Source of the DNA: Chryseobacterium sp. MYb264
Lineage (GTDB): Bacteria > Bacteroidota > Bacteroidia > Flavobacteriales > Weeksellaceae
NCBI RefSeq assembly: GCF_035974275.1
Contig: NZ_CP142422.1
Location: 4,712,001 to 4,776,000 of the forward strand
Direction of reading: 5' to 3'
DNA length: 64,000 nucleotides
The notes under the pieces were generated by a model, which worked only from the letters and a program-made list of their open reading frames with translations, was not told where the DNA came from and ran no database searches. Shown here in pieces: positions 25,773 through 34,948 of this stretch; the first letter of the stretch is position 1, and each line of letters starts with the position of its first letter. The position numbers and the translations under genes were made by a program.

Positions 25773-26744
25773 ATGGAATTTTTAGACAGATACCAACAAA
25801 TTGTAGCTGATGCCATTGCCAGATATACTTTTAAAGATAAGCCTACAGAACTATATGATCCAATGAATTATATTATTTCTCATGGTGGAAAACGTCTGCG
25901 TCCGATCATGGTTTTAATGGCTTGTGATCTGTTTGGGGGCAATTTAAAAGAAGCCATCAAACCTGCTTTGGCCATTGAGTTTTTCCATAATTTCACCCTG
26001 ATCCATGATGATATTATGGATGAAGCGCCTTTGAGAAGAAATAAACCAACGATTCATACCTTACACGGAATCAATGTTGGAATTCTTTCGGGAGACGGAT
26101 TAATGTTGAAAGCGTATAAGTTTTTCGAAGATCTGGAGCCGGAAATTTTTAAGGCTTGTATCAGAATTTTCACGCACACCGGATTACTTTTGTGTGAAGG
26201 TCAGCAATATGACATCAATTTTGAAACTCAGGATAATGTGACTTTTGATGATTATATCAGAATGATTACCTACAAAACAGGTGTTTTAAGTGCTTCTTCA
26301 TTTGAAATTGGTGCAATGATCGCAAAAGCGGATTTCAAGGATGCTAAGGCTATCTTTAACTTTGGAAAACATATTGGTATAGCCTTCCAGATCATGGATG
26401 ATTACCTGGATGTATTCGGAGATCAGTCGCAATTCGGTAAAAAACATGCGGGCGATATTTACGAAAATAAAAAAACGGTATTATACCTTTTAGCGCGTGA
26501 ACATGCCACAGAAGAGGAGCTGAAGGAGCTGGATTATTGGTATTCTAAAAAAACCGATAATATCGATAAAGTATACAACGTTGAAAAAATCTTCAGAAGA
26601 ACAAAAGTAGACGAAAAAGCATTGCGTTTGATCGAAAAACACAACGAGATTGGTCAAAGCTATCTTCAGAAAATTGATATTCCGGAGGAAAAGAAAAAAC
26701 CGTTTGCAGAATTGGCCAACTATTTATTGAGAAGAGAGAGTTAA
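25773..26744 (+). CDS. Polyprenyl (isoprenyl diphosphate) synthase
   Basis: A 323-aa trans-prenyltransferase. The first Asp-rich motif is FTLIHDDIMDEAPLRR (~70-85), with GGKRLRP before it; the second is FQIMDDYLDVFGD (~205-217). It condenses IPP with allylic diphosphates in the cytoplasm; chain length cannot be read safely from the residues upstream of the first motif. In Bacteroidetes such enzymes make the menaquinone side chain or shorter precursors. The ATG at 25773 was chosen because an upstream TTG falls in the promoter. Confidence 0.9.
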   Translation: MEFLDRYQQIVADAIARYTFKDKPTELYDPMNYIISHGGKRLRPIMVLMACDLFGGNLKEAIKPALAIEFFHNFTLIHDDIMDEAPLRRNKPTIHTLHGINVGILSGDGLMLKAYKFFEDLEPEIFKACIRIFTHTGLLLCEGQQYDINFETQDNVTFDDYIRMITYKTGVLSASSFEIGAMIAKADFKDAKAIFNFGKHIGIAFQIMDDYLDVFGDQSQFGKKHAGDIYENKKTVLYLLAREHATEEELKELDYWYSKKTDNIDKVYNVEKIFRRTKVDEKALRLIEKHNEIGQSYLQKIDIPEEKKKPFAELANYLLRRES

Positions 26745-26755
26745 ATTAGGTTATA

Positions 26756-26796
26756 GTTTATAGGTTGCAGATCACAGTTTCCTGCAACCTATAAAC
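26756..26796. repeat. 15-bp perfect inverted repeat
   Basis: GTTTATAGGTTGCAG and its exact complement, 11-nt loop, between the polyprenyl synthase and GSCFA genes. There is no T run on the plus strand, so it may be an mRNA hairpin rather than a terminator. Confidence 0.7.
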
Positions 26797-26816
26797 TGCA
26801 ATCTCATACCTACACA

Positions 26817-27773
26817 ATGAAATTCAGGACAGAAGTTATTTTAAAAGAATCGGTAAAAAAAATAGAGGTTGAGGATAAAATATTTTCAATAGGTTCTTGT
26901 TTTGCTTCAGAAATGTCGGATTTGTTTCTGCAAGGGCAGCTTCAGTCGATAAACAATCCGTTTGGGACTATTTTTAACCCGTTTTCGATTAATAATTCCA
27001 TTAAAAGGCTTCATGATTCAGAGTTTTATGTAGAGGAGGAATTAATTACCTTTAATGATGAATTTATTTCTTTGGATCATCACACCAGTTTTGATACGCG
27101 ATATCTTCACCAGACTTTAGACAAGATTAATACTAAAATTGTTGAAGGAAATCAGTTTCTTCAGGAAGCTAATTGGATAATTATCACTTATGGAAGTTCA
27201 TTTATTTATGAATTTGTTCCTAAACAAAAATTAGTGGCTAATTGTCACAAAATTCCGCAAAAATTTTTCGAAAAAAGATTATTGACCTATCAGGAAATAT
27301 CAGAAGCTATTTACAATACCATTCTGAATTTGAAGGATATTTGTGTTGATGATGTTCAGATTTTATTTACGGTTTCGCCAGTTCGTCATACAAAAGATGG
27401 AATTGTTGAAAATCAATTAAGTAAGTCTAAATTAATTACTTCTATTCACGAGATGATCGATGGTTTGGATTATTGCCATTATCTTCCGGTTTACGAAATA
27501 CTGATGGATGATCTTCGGGATTACCGTTTTTATAAAGAAGATATGATTCATCCCAATAACCAGGCGATTAATTATATTTTTGACAAGTTTGGGGAAGCTT
27601 ATTTTTCTGATGAAACAAAAGAATTTATCAAAGAAAATTTTAAAATTTATACAGCTTTAGAACACCGGACGAACGACGAAAAAGATCCTAAATATATCGA
27701 ATTCAGAGAAAAATTAAGTAAAAGAATTGAGGTTCAGCAACAAAAAGTAAAGCATTCGATATTTAAGGTTTAA
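26817..27773 (+). CDS. GSCFA-domain protein
   Basis: A 318-aa protein carrying the family's name motif near residue 30 (IFSIGSCFASEMSDLF) followed by NNPFGTIFNP. Later YGSSFIYEF, TVSPVRHTKDG and DDLRDYRFYKEDMIHPNNQA match the SGNH-hydrolase-like layout, with a Ser in the GSCFA block and D...H at the C-terminal end as candidate catalytic residues. Exact activity is unknown. The downstream DUF4269 and tatD genes may be cotranscribed. Confidence 0.88.
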   Translation: MKFRTEVILKESVKKIEVEDKIFSIGSCFASEMSDLFLQGQLQSINNPFGTIFNPFSINNSIKRLHDSEFYVEEELITFNDEFISLDHHTSFDTRYLHQTLDKINTKIVEGNQFLQEANWIIITYGSSFIYEFVPKQKLVANCHKIPQKFFEKRLLTYQEISEAIYNTILNLKDICVDDVQILFTVSPVRHTKDGIVENQLSKSKLITSIHEMIDGLDYCHYLPVYEILMDDLRDYRFYKEDMIHPNNQAINYIFDKFGEAYFSDETKEFIKENFKIYTALEHRTNDEKDPKYIEFREKLSKRIEVQQQKVKHSIFKV

Positions 27774-27801
27774 AGTTCAATGTTTAATGTTATTTGTTGG
27801 A

Positions 27802-28329
27802 ATGATTGATTTTACTAAACTTGATTATTTAAAGGTCGGAAATAATAGACAAAGAAGGGCTTATGAACTTATTACCAAGCAAAGATTCTTTGAAAAGATG
27901 GACTTCTATTCGCCGATTCTCGCGGGAACTGTCCCGATTGAAATTGATATAGAAGGAAGTGATCTTGATATTATTTTTGAACTTGATTTTAGATTCGAAG
28001 AAGATTTTTTGGAGGATTTAATGTTCAGTAAATTTATTCCAAATGATAGAGATATTAAAGTTGAATATCCAATTATCAACGGAGAAAAATGCATTATCAT
28101 CAATTTTATACTGGAAGATTTCCCCATCGAAATTTTTGGTCAGAATAAACCAACATGTAAGCAAAATGCTTATCTTCACATGATCGCCGAACACAAAATA
28201 TTACAGGAAAAAGGAGAAGATTTTAAACAAAAAATAATAGAATTAAAGAAAAAAGGGATTAAGACGGAACCTGCTTTTGGAATATTGCTTGGTTTAGAAA
28301 ATCCTTATGAAGATCTATTGAAAATGTAA
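27802..28329 (+). CDS. DUF4269 family protein (nucleotidyltransferase-like)
   Basis: About 175 aa from the ATG at 27802 (MIDFTKLDYLKVGN). An in-frame ATG five codons upstream (27787) is possible, but the shorter form fits the usual start of the family. GTVPIEIDIEGSDLDIIFEL has the G...D.D layout of the minimal nucleotidyltransferase fold. Function unknown. It ends 6 nt before tatD. Confidence 0.8.
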   Translation: MIDFTKLDYLKVGNNRQRRAYELITKQRFFEKMDFYSPILAGTVPIEIDIEGSDLDIIFELDFRFEEDFLEDLMFSKFIPNDRDIKVEYPIINGEKCIIINFILEDFPIEIFGQNKPTCKQNAYLHMIAEHKILQEKGEDFKQKIIELKKKGIKTEPAFGILLGLENPYEDLLKM

Positions 28330-28335
28330 ATAAAA

Positions 28336-29103
28336 ATGATTGATACACATACCCATCTCTATGCAGAAGAATTTGATGAAGACCGAAAAGAGACTATTCA
28401 AAGGGCTTTAGATAAAGGAATTACAGAGTTTTATCTTCCTGCAATCGACTCAGAATCTCATGAAAAGATGCTGCAGCTGGAAGCAGAATATCCCAACCAG
28501 ATTTTTTCGATGATGGGTTTACATCCCTGCTATGTAAAGCCCGAAAGTTGGGAAAAAGAACTGGAAACGGTTAAAAATTATCTCGATCAACGCGCTTTTC
28601 CCGCTATCGGAGAAATCGGAATTGATCTTTACTGGGACAAAACCACCCTTGATATTCAGGTAAAAGCTTTTGAACAGCAAATCGATTGGGCTATTGAAAT
28701 GGATTTACCCATTGTCATTCATACCCGCGAAAGTTTTGATGAAACGTTTGAGGTATTGGAGAGAAAGAAACACCCTAAATTAAGAGGGATTTTTCATTGT
28801 TTTTCAGGAAATTTGGAACAGGCAAAACACGCCATTGACCTTAATTTCATCCTCGGAATTGGTGGAGTAGTAACCTTTAAGAATGGTAAGATTGATCAGT
28901 TTTTAGATCAGATTCCATTAGATAAAATTGTTTTGGAGACGGATTCTCCTTATTTAGCACCAGTACCCCACAGAGGAAAAAGAAATGAAAGTTCATATCT
29001 CGATCTGATTGCCGGAAAATTAGTGGATATATATAACATTAGTCTTTCTGAAATTGATAGAATAACCACGGAAAATGCAAAGAAAATATTCGTTAAAATT
29101 TAA
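28336..29103 (+). CDS. tatD: TatD-family metal-dependent hydrolase
   Basis: A 255-aa TIM-barrel nuclease. Metal ligands are readable as HTH at 5-7, Glu in AIGEIGIDLYWD, His in PIVIHTRESFDE, His in GIFHCFSGN, and Asp in LETDSPYLAPVPHRGKRN. TatD-type enzymes are 3'-5' DNA exonucleases or D-aminoacyl-tRNA deacylase-like hydrolases. Last gene of a plus-strand group, ending at a bidirectional terminator. Confidence 0.92.
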   Translation: MIDTHTHLYAEEFDEDRKETIQRALDKGITEFYLPAIDSESHEKMLQLEAEYPNQIFSMMGLHPCYVKPESWEKELETVKNYLDQRAFPAIGEIGIDLYWDKTTLDIQVKAFEQQIDWAIEMDLPIVIHTRESFDETFEVLERKKHPKLRGIFHCFSGNLEQAKHAIDLNFILGIGGVVTFKNGKIDQFLDQIPLDKIVLETDSPYLAPVPHRGKRNESSYLDLIAGKLVDIYNISLSEIDRITTENAKKIFVKI

Positions 29104-29137
29104 AATAAAAGCCTTCCAAATCGGAAGGCTTTTATTT
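29104..29137. terminator. Bidirectional terminator between tatD and the RhlE-like gene
   Basis: AATAAAAGCCTTCC and GGAAGGCTTTTATT form a 14-bp stem with A and T tracts on both sides, serving both convergent genes. Confidence 0.9.
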
Positions 29138-30440
29138 ATTTCTTTCTCGTGAAATTTTTATTCTTCGGTTTTTTAAAACCAACCGAAGCTCCCGCAGAAG
29201 CTGGCTTTTTATTTCCTCCTCTTGAAGAAGAACCCGGTCTTTGTGATTTGGGTCTTTCAGAACCTGCAGAAACAGGTTTATTATTAGAATCTCTTTTCTG
29301 AGCCACAAGATTGTCTGTATGGAAAGGATGATCCTTAACAATAGGAATTTTCATCCCGATCAGTTTTTCGGTATTTTTAAGGTTTAATAAATCTAAACCA
29401 TCCACAAAAGAGATAGAGTTTCCTTCCACACCTGCTCTTCCTGTTCTTCCGATTCGGTGAACATAGGTCTCAGAAACATCGGAAAGCTCGTAATTGATAA
29501 CAAATTTCAATTCATCAATATCAATTCCTCTGGCCGCAATATCTGTTGCTACGAGAACTCTGGTTTTACCAGATTTAAAATTATTCAGCGCGTTCTGACG
29601 GGCGTTCTGGGACTTATTTCCGTGAATAGCTTCTGTTGAAATCCCGTCTTTCTGAAGTTTTCTTGCAATCTTATCCGCTCCGTGCTTTGTTCTTGAAAAT
29701 ACCAAAACAGATTCGGAGATATTATTCTTTAAAATATGGGCCAAAAGATCCAGTTTATCTTCTTTTTGCACAAAATAAACCGACTGATTGATGGTTTCAG
29801 CGGTTGAAGAAACAGGAGTAACTTCTACTTTTACCGGATTATTTAAAATTGAATCTGCCAGTTTTTGAATCTCTGTCGGCATGGTTGCCGAGAAAAATAA
29901 AGTCTGTCTTCTTTGAGGTAAAAGCTTGATGATTCTTTTCACATCATGCACAAAACCCATGTCAAGCATTCTGTCGGCTTCATCTAAAACGAAAATTTCA
30001 AGATTTTTTAAGCTGATGATGCCCTGTGAAATAAAATCTAATAATCTTCCTGGCGTTGCTACTAGAATATCAACTCCTTTTCTTAAAGCAGCTTCCTGAT
30101 TTCCGGGTTTTACACCTCCAAAAATCACTAAATGTTTTAAAGGTAAATATTTTCCGTAAGCCTGAATGTTTTCTTCAATCTGTATCGCCAGTTCTCTTGT
30201 TGGAGTTAATATTAATGCTTTAATATTTCTGTTTGACGTTTTATTTTTAGAAAGGTTCTGTAAAATAGGAATGGCAAAAGCCGCAGTTTTTCCTGTTCCT
30301 GTCTGGGCGCATCCCAAAAAGTCTTTACCCTGTACAATTTCAGGAATCGATTTTTCCTGAATGGGCGTTGGGTTGGTATATCCTTGTTCCTGAATTGCCT
30401 TTGCAATAGGTTCTATTAAGTTTAGATCTGTAAAATTCAA
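29136..30440 (-). CDS. rhlE: DEAD-box RNA helicase, RhlE-like
   Basis: A 434-aa helicase beginning at TTG (MNFTDLNLIEPIAKAI). Q-motif NPTPIQEKSIPEI, Walker A AQTGTGKT, DEAD box VLDEADRMLDMGF, FSATMP, ARGIDIDELKFVINYE and HRIGRTGRAG are all present. The last ~65 residues are a basic Ser/Arg/Lys/Gly tail, usual for RhlE. Probably assists ribosome maturation or RNA decay. A second, different DEAD-box gene lies at 19830-21530. Confidence 0.9.
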   Translation of the reverse strand: MNFTDLNLIEPIAKAIQEQGYTNPTPIQEKSIPEIVQGKDFLGCAQTGTGKTAAFAIPILQNLSKNKTSNRNIKALILTPTRELAIQIEENIQAYGKYLPLKHLVIFGGVKPGNQEAALRKGVDILVATPGRLLDFISQGIISLKNLEIFVLDEADRMLDMGFVHDVKRIIKLLPQRRQTLFFSATMPTEIQKLADSILNNPVKVEVTPVSSTAETINQSVYFVQKEDKLDLLAHILKNNISESVLVFSRTKHGADKIARKLQKDGISTEAIHGNKSQNARQNALNNFKSGKTRVLVATDIAARGIDIDELKFVINYELSDVSETYVHRIGRTGRAGVEGNSISFVDGLDLLNLKNTEKLIGMKIPIVKDHPFHTDNLVAQKRDSNNKPVSAGSERPKSQRPGSSSRGGNKKPASAGASVGFKKPKNKNFTRKK

Positions 30441-30496
30441 ATGAATTGTTTTTATAATTAAATAAAAATCCCTTCAAAATGAAGGAATTATGTTTG

Positions 30497-30504
30497 CAAA
30501 GGTA
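30497..30504 (-). promoter_or_regulatory. -7 promoter element of the RhlE-like gene
   Basis: TACCTTTG on the minus strand, 57 nt upstream of the start. Between them the leader has a small hairpin (CCTTCATTTTGAAGG). Confidence 0.55.
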
Positions 30505-30525
30505 GCGTAAATATTTTTAAGCGAA

Positions 30526-31014
30526 TTAATTCACTTTTGTCCATTGTTGATTTTTTCTCAATTCTTCGAAAAATTTGTAAACTGCTGAAAGTTTTTCACT
30601 TCCACGCTTACCGTAATCTTCTACATTTTTAGAACCTCCATCTGCAAAATTTACTCTTAAATAAGATGTCGGAAGATCGGTAATATTCTTTTCACCATAT
30701 TTATCTTTTAAATTTTTTACATCTAAACCATTCAATAAAGTGATTAATTTATTATAATCTGCTTCTTTAATCGTTCCTTTAAAAGTTCCTTCTCTAGGTT
30801 TAGAAAATTCATCTTTTGAAGGTTTGTCATTAAAATTAAAGTGTTCTGCTTCAAAAACAGCCGTTCTGTCTGGATTAATGGTCATTTTAAAAACCGGACA
30901 AAACCCAAAACATGGAGTGGCCTCATATTCTATTTTCGAGTATTTTGATTTCATATTCTGTGAATTACATGAAAATAATAAAATAAAAGCGCAAAGACCG
31001 AGTAAATATTTCAT
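30526..31014 (-). CDS. DUF6438-type lipoprotein
   Basis: A 162-aa lipoprotein: signal peptide MKYLLGLCAFILLFSC with lipid Cys at 16. The core IEYEATPCFGFCPVFKMTI, with its two close cysteines, matches the DUF6438 family. Function unknown; it should sit on the periplasmic side of a membrane. It precedes the RhlE-like gene on the same strand, 85 nt away with a separate promoter in between. Confidence 0.75.
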   Translation of the reverse strand: MKYLLGLCAFILLFSCNSQNMKSKYSKIEYEATPCFGFCPVFKMTINPDRTAVFEAEHFNFNDKPSKDEFSKPREGTFKGTIKEADYNKLITLLNGLDVKNLKDKYGEKNITDLPTSYLRVNFADGGSKNVEDYGKRGSEKLSAVYKFFEELRKNQQWTKVN

Positions 31015-31152
31015 AGTTTAAATTTGAATCTTGTCTTTCAATAATTGTTCCAAATCCTTTGTTAATAAAAGTTTCAGAAGAAATTTAATATTGGAAAAGA
31101 CATTTAGGATAAATTTTTGTTATTTTGAAGATTGTAATACTACACATCTAAT

Positions 31153-31884
31153 ATGTACAATTTTTTAAAGTCGGTCGCTAAAAATATTATTCCTCAAAAA
31201 GCCCTTATTGAAAATGAAGAAAGGTTTAGAAGACTTTTAATTCCTTTTTATAAAGGTAAAAATAATGAGTGTACTATTTGCAGGACGAGATTGAAAAATT
31301 TTGCACAATTGGATAATGGAAACCTTCTTTGTCCTATTTGTGGAAGTCTTTCCAGAACAAGAAGACTTTATAAATTATTAAATGATGAGTTTTTACAATC
31401 TAAAATGTTTTTTTTAGATTTTTCTCCTTCGAGAATGCTGTATAAAAAATGGAAGAAAAGGAATGATATTCATTATTTTCCAACGGATTATGAAAATGAA
31501 TTTTTATCTGATTATCATTATGATATTACCAATATTAATACTGAAGAGGAGAAGTTTGATTTGATTGTCTGCTATCATATTCTGGAACATATCATTGAAG
31601 ATAGAAAAGCTATGAGCGAATTACACAGGGTTTTAAAAACGGGTGGAAAGGCTCTTATTCAGACCCCTTTCAAGGATGGTGAAATATATGAAGATTACTC
31701 AATTACCACAGAAAAAGGCAGATTGAAGCATTTCGGACAGGAAGATCATGTGAGAATTTATTCTGTGAAAGGATTGGAGTCAAGATTAAAGGAAACTGGT
31801 TTTAATGTGGTGGTAAGAACCTTTTCGAAAGATAATTATTATGGGTTTACTCAAAATGAAAAAGTTTTGATTTGTACGAAATAA
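31153..31884 (+). CDS. SAM-dependent methyltransferase with N-terminal zinc-ribbon-like motif
   Basis: A 243-aa protein. C40-C43 (ECTICRTRL) and C60-C63 (LLCPICGSLSRTRRLYKLL) form a CxxC-16-CxxC pattern expected to bind zinc. The C-terminal half is a Methyltransf_11-type domain (FDLIVCYHILEHIIEDRKAM, then LHRVLKTGGKALIQTPF). The classic Gly-rich motif I is replaced by FLDFSPSRMLYKKW, so SAM binding may be unusual. Similar Cys-containing methyltransferases occur in surface-glycan loci; the substrate is unknown. Confidence 0.78.
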   Translation: MYNFLKSVAKNIIPQKALIENEERFRRLLIPFYKGKNNECTICRTRLKNFAQLDNGNLLCPICGSLSRTRRLYKLLNDEFLQSKMFFLDFSPSRMLYKKWKKRNDIHYFPTDYENEFLSDYHYDITNINTEEEKFDLIVCYHILEHIIEDRKAMSELHRVLKTGGKALIQTPFKDGEIYEDYSITTEKGRLKHFGQEDHVRIYSVKGLESRLKETGFNVVVRTFSKDNYYGFTQNEKVLICTK

Positions 31885-31895
31885 TTTAAATAAAA

Positions 31896-31930
31896 AATCC
31901 GCCCCAAATTATTGAGACGGATTTATATTT
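31896..31930. terminator. Probable bidirectional terminator
   Basis: AAATCCGCC and GACGGATTT (one mismatch) flank a 10-nt loop between convergent genes. A modest hairpin. Confidence 0.5.
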
Positions 31931-31949
31931 AAAAAAATCGTTCTGAATT

Positions 31950-32933
31950 TTATCCATGCAATTGCTTCCAGATCGCATCTTTCAGTTCTACAAGACCTTC
32001 TCCAGTAACGCCTGAGAAAAACAAAGGCTGCTTGTTTTCAGGGAATTCTCTGGAAATTTCCTTCTTCAGTTCATCATCCAGAAGATCTGCTTTTGAAACA
32101 GAAACAATGAAATCTTTATCCAGTAATTCAGGATTATATTCTTTCAATTCATTTTCTAAAATTTTAAACTCCTGGAAATGATCTTCAGAATCTGCAGGAA
32201 TTAAAAATAATAAAATTGAATTTCTTTCAATATGTCTTAAGAATCTGTGACCAAGACCTTTACCTTCCGCTGCACCTTCAATAATCCCCGGAATATCTGC
32301 CATTACAAAAGATTTGTAATTTCTGTAATCAACAATACCTAAGTTCGGAGTTAAAGTGGTAAATGCGTAATTCGCAATTTTTGGTTTAGCTGCAGAAACA
32401 GAAGCTAATAAAGTAGACTTTCCGGCATTCGGAAAACCTACAAGACCTACATCAGCCAAAATTTTAAGCTCGAAAACCACGTAACCTTCCTGTCCGTCCA
32501 TTCCCGGTTGTGCAAATCTTGGAGTCTGGTTGGTAGAAGATTTGAAGTGCTCATTTCCTTTTCCTCCCATTCCTCCTTCCATCAGGATGATCTCCTGACC
32601 GTCTTCCATGATTTCGCCGATGATCTCTCCATCTTCATTTTTAGCGATAGTCCCGATCGGAACTTCAATATAAACATCAGCTCCGTAAGCTCCGGTCAAC
32701 TGGTTTTTTCCTCCGTTTTCACCACGTTCTGCTTTTACGTGACGGGTGTAACGAAGTGGAAGTAAAGTCCATTCATTTCCATTTCCTTTCATAATGATGT
32801 GTCCGCCGCGACCTCCGTCACCTCCATCAGGACCACCTTTAGGAATATACTTTTCGCGGCGAAGATGGGCAGAACCTGCACCTCCGTGACCGCTTTTACA
32901 ATGAATCTTTACGTAATCTACAAAATTTGACAT
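31950..32933 (-). CDS. obgE: Obg-family GTPase
   Basis: A 327-aa GTPase. The glycine-rich Obg fold is at 1-158 ([38 protein letters not shown]), followed by the G domain: G1 [11 protein letters not shown]2 TTLTPNLG, G3 DIPGIIEGA and G4-like SKADLLD. The C-terminal OCT domain of longer Obg proteins is missing, as is common. It binds the 50S subunit and couples assembly to GTP level. adk is upstream on the same strand. Confidence 0.95.
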   Translation of the reverse strand: MSNFVDYVKIHCKSGHGGAGSAHLRREKYIPKGGPDGGDGGRGGHIIMKGNGNEWTLLPLRYTRHVKAERGENGGKNQLTGAYGADVYIEVPIGTIAKNEDGEIIGEIMEDGQEIILMEGGMGGKGNEHFKSSTNQTPRFAQPGMDGQEGYVVFELKILADVGLVGFPNAGKSTLLASVSAAKPKIANYAFTTLTPNLGIVDYRNYKSFVMADIPGIIEGAAEGKGLGHRFLRHIERNSILLFLIPADSEDHFQEFKILENELKEYNPELLDKDFIVSVSKADLLDDELKKEISREFPENKQPLFFSGVTGEGLVELKDAIWKQLHG

Positions 32934-33004
32934 ATTCTTTAGTTGTCAGTTAATGGTTGTCAGTTGATTGGTGAATACGATCAACCATCAACTATCAACT
33001 GTTT

Positions 33005-33583
33005 TTATTTTACTTTTTCTACTTCAGCGAAAAGTTTTTCAGAGATCTCGTTGATTTCGCCAACGCCGTTGATCTCTACATATTTACCTTGTTGCTTGTA
33101 CAATTCGGCTACTTCTGCTGTTTTTGCGTAGTATTCTTTAATTCTGTTTTCGATGATCTCAACGTTACTGTCATCAGATCTTCCGCTGATTTCACCTCTT
33201 TTCAGCAGTCTTTCAACTAAAAGAGTGTCTTCAACAACTAATGATAGACAAACATCGATCTCATCATTCAGTTCTTCTTTTACAATCTTTTCCAAAGCTG
33301 CCGTCTGAACTGCTGTTCTTGGATATCCGTCGAAGATAAATCCTGCAGCATCCGTCGGTTTTCTGATTTCGTCAACCAGCATATCTGTCGTTACCTGATC
33401 CGGAACCAATTCTCCTTTATCGATGTAAGATTTAGCCAATTTCCCAAGCTCAGTATCATTTTTCATGTTGAATCTGAAAAGATCACCTGTTGAGATTTGT
33501 TTTAAATTAAATTTCTCGATTAAGTTTTGTGCTTGAGTTCCTTTTCCACTTCCTGGAGGGCCGAACAGAACAATGTTTATCAT
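33005..33583 (-). CDS. adk: Adenylate kinase
   Basis: A 192-aa kinase: P-loop GPPGSGKGTQ (8-17), AMP-binding TGDLFR and GFIFDGYPRT. The LID segment is short (LLKRGEISGRSDDSNVEIIE) rather than the ~38-residue zinc-type LID, typical of this phylum. It catalyses 2 ADP to ATP plus AMP. It lies between hpt and obgE, all on the minus strand, with intergenic gaps of 155 and 71 nt. Confidence 0.95.
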   Translation of the reverse strand: MINIVLFGPPGSGKGTQAQNLIEKFNLKQISTGDLFRFNMKNDTELGKLAKSYIDKGELVPDQVTTDMLVDEIRKPTDAAGFIFDGYPRTAVQTAALEKIVKEELNDEIDVCLSLVVEDTLLVERLLKRGEISGRSDDSNVEIIENRIKEYYAKTAEVAELYKQQGKYVEINGVGEINEISEKLFAEVEKVK

Positions 33584-33599
33584 AATGTTGTTTTGCTTC

Positions 33600-33735
33600 T
33601 GGCAATTGGCAACTGGCTTTTGGCTTTTTACCTTGAGCTTACATGCTTTTTAGCCTTTAGCGTTTTTAAGTTATTATTAAATTTATTTCTTTATTTTACT
33701 TTTTAAGCTAAAAGCTATCAGCTAATAGCCAACAG
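33600..33735. repeat. Low-complexity intergenic repeat (GGCTTTTGGC / AGCTAAAAGCTA type)
   Basis: The spacer between hpt and adk is made of imperfect short words (GGCAACTGGCTTTTGGC, TAAGCTAAAAGCTATCAGC). Related filler made of other words (CAACCATCAACTATCAACTG) occurs at 32940-33001, and again near 39740-39770. No gene. Confidence 0.5.
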
Positions 33736-33738
33736 CGT

Positions 33739-34293
33739 TTAATGGTTGATTTGTCCGTCTGCTAATTGATACAAATTCGGTAGGTTTCTTCCTAACTCAT
33801 CGTAATCCAATCCGTATCCTAAAACAAATTTGTTTGGAATTTCTTTTCCGATATAATCCAACTGGAAATCTTTTTTATAAACTTCAGGTTTCAATAAGAA
33901 TGAAGCGATTTTTACAGATTTCGGACGTTGCGTTTCGTTAAAATATTTGAAAAGACTTTCAACCGTATTTCCTGTATCCACAATATCTTCTACAAGGATG
34001 ATGTGACGGTCTTTTACGTCCTTCGTTAATTCCATTTTCTGGTAAACGATTCCTGTAGATTCAGTTCCTGCATAAGAACTCATTTGGATAAATGCAATCT
34101 CACATTCTCCTGGATAATGCTTCAAAAGGTCTGAGAAGAACATGATCACTCCGTTCAAAACCCCAATGAAAACAGGAACTTCATCCTTATAATCCTCATA
34201 AATTTTTAAAGCCGTAGCTTTTACAATCTCCTGAATCTCGGCGTCCTCCAAATAAGGAACGAAAGTTTTGTCGTGAACTTTAATACTCTCCAT
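33739..34293 (-). CDS. hpt: Hypoxanthine phosphoribosyltransferase
   Basis: A 184-aa type I phosphoribosyltransferase. The PRPP loop is ILVEDIVDTGNTVESL (~99-114), the upstream flexible loop SSYAGTESTG, and the C-terminal base-contact segment KFVLGYGLDYDELGRNLP. It salvages hypoxanthine (and possibly guanine) with PRPP. Full length. Confidence 0.93.
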   Translation of the reverse strand: MESIKVHDKTFVPYLEDAEIQEIVKATALKIYEDYKDEVPVFIGVLNGVIMFFSDLLKHYPGECEIAFIQMSSYAGTESTGIVYQKMELTKDVKDRHIILVEDIVDTGNTVESLFKYFNETQRPKSVKIASFLLKPEVYKKDFQLDYIGKEIPNKFVLGYGLDYDELGRNLPNLYQLADGQINH

Positions 34294-34312
34294 AAAAATT
34301 TTTAGTAGGCTG

Positions 34313-34320
34313 CAAAGTTA
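34313..34320 (-). promoter_or_regulatory. -7 promoter element of hpt
   Basis: TAACTTTG on the minus strand, 19 nt upstream of the ATG. Confidence 0.6.
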
Positions 34321-34427
34321 AGGATTTTTGATGAAAGTTTTTTATGAGTTTGATTGGGTTTGTGTTTTAGGGTTTTAGAGTATTAGTGTCGGAGAGTTTT
34401 AATGTTGGAAAGTTTTTTTCTGTATGT

Positions 34428-34740
34428 CATTCAGAACGAAGCGTAGCACAGTGAAGAATCTATTTTTAACACAAAGACCACAAAGTTTTGTTTAAAATTA
34501 TTGTGTATATTTTTCGTTCGCAAAGGCGTTTCACTCAGCAAGGATATTACAGCTTGAAAAATTCCCCTCCTTTGGAGGGGTGGCGAAAATTTCAAAGAAA
34601 TTTTTGACGGGGTGGTTTTATTTCCAATGTTTTCACTTTACAGTTTTCCATTTCATTTGTTATTCCGTAGGAATCTAAGCAAAGTATTAGAAAGGTTTAG
34701 GGAAAGATTCGCGCCCAGATTCCTACGGAATGACAAACTT
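34428..34740. repeat. Cluster of unrelated intergenic repeat modules
   Basis: Three repeat modules lie side by side: CATTCAGAACGAAGCGTAGC (34428-34460); CCCCTCCTTTGGAGGGG with AAATTTCAAAGAAATTT (34561-34620), two nested hairpins; and a long inverted pair TTTGTTATTCCGTAGGAATC / GATTCCTACGGAATGACAAA (34656-34676 and 34717-34737). Protein frames here are by-products of the repeats. Confidence 0.65.
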
Positions 34741-34775
34741 TGAAATAAGTTCAAACTTTGAAAAAATGACCAAAA

Positions 34776-34849
34776 CCCTAGCCCCGATTGCAGTGGAAAT
34801 CCTTTTTTGAAAAAAAAGATTGTAACGGAAAGCGGGAAATAGCTTCTTA
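34776..34849 (-). repeat. REP-like palindromic intergenic repeat, copy 2
   Basis: On the minus strand AGAAGCTATTTCCCGCTTTC ... GCAATCGGGGCTAGGG, with a very short T/A centre. Same family as 4779-4898 and 39772-39870, inverted. Confidence 0.75.
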
Positions 34850-34948
34850 AAAAAGAAAGGAAGATGGAGGATGGGAGCTGGAGGTTAATATAATTGAGAA
34901 TATTAGATTTCTTCATCGTTGAAATGACAAACTAAATGTTTTGATATC

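Noticed and set aside
34653..34916. Minus-strand frame of 87 codons upstream of the ABC-F gene
   Set aside because: Produced by the inverted repeat and the REP-like copy; no start signal.
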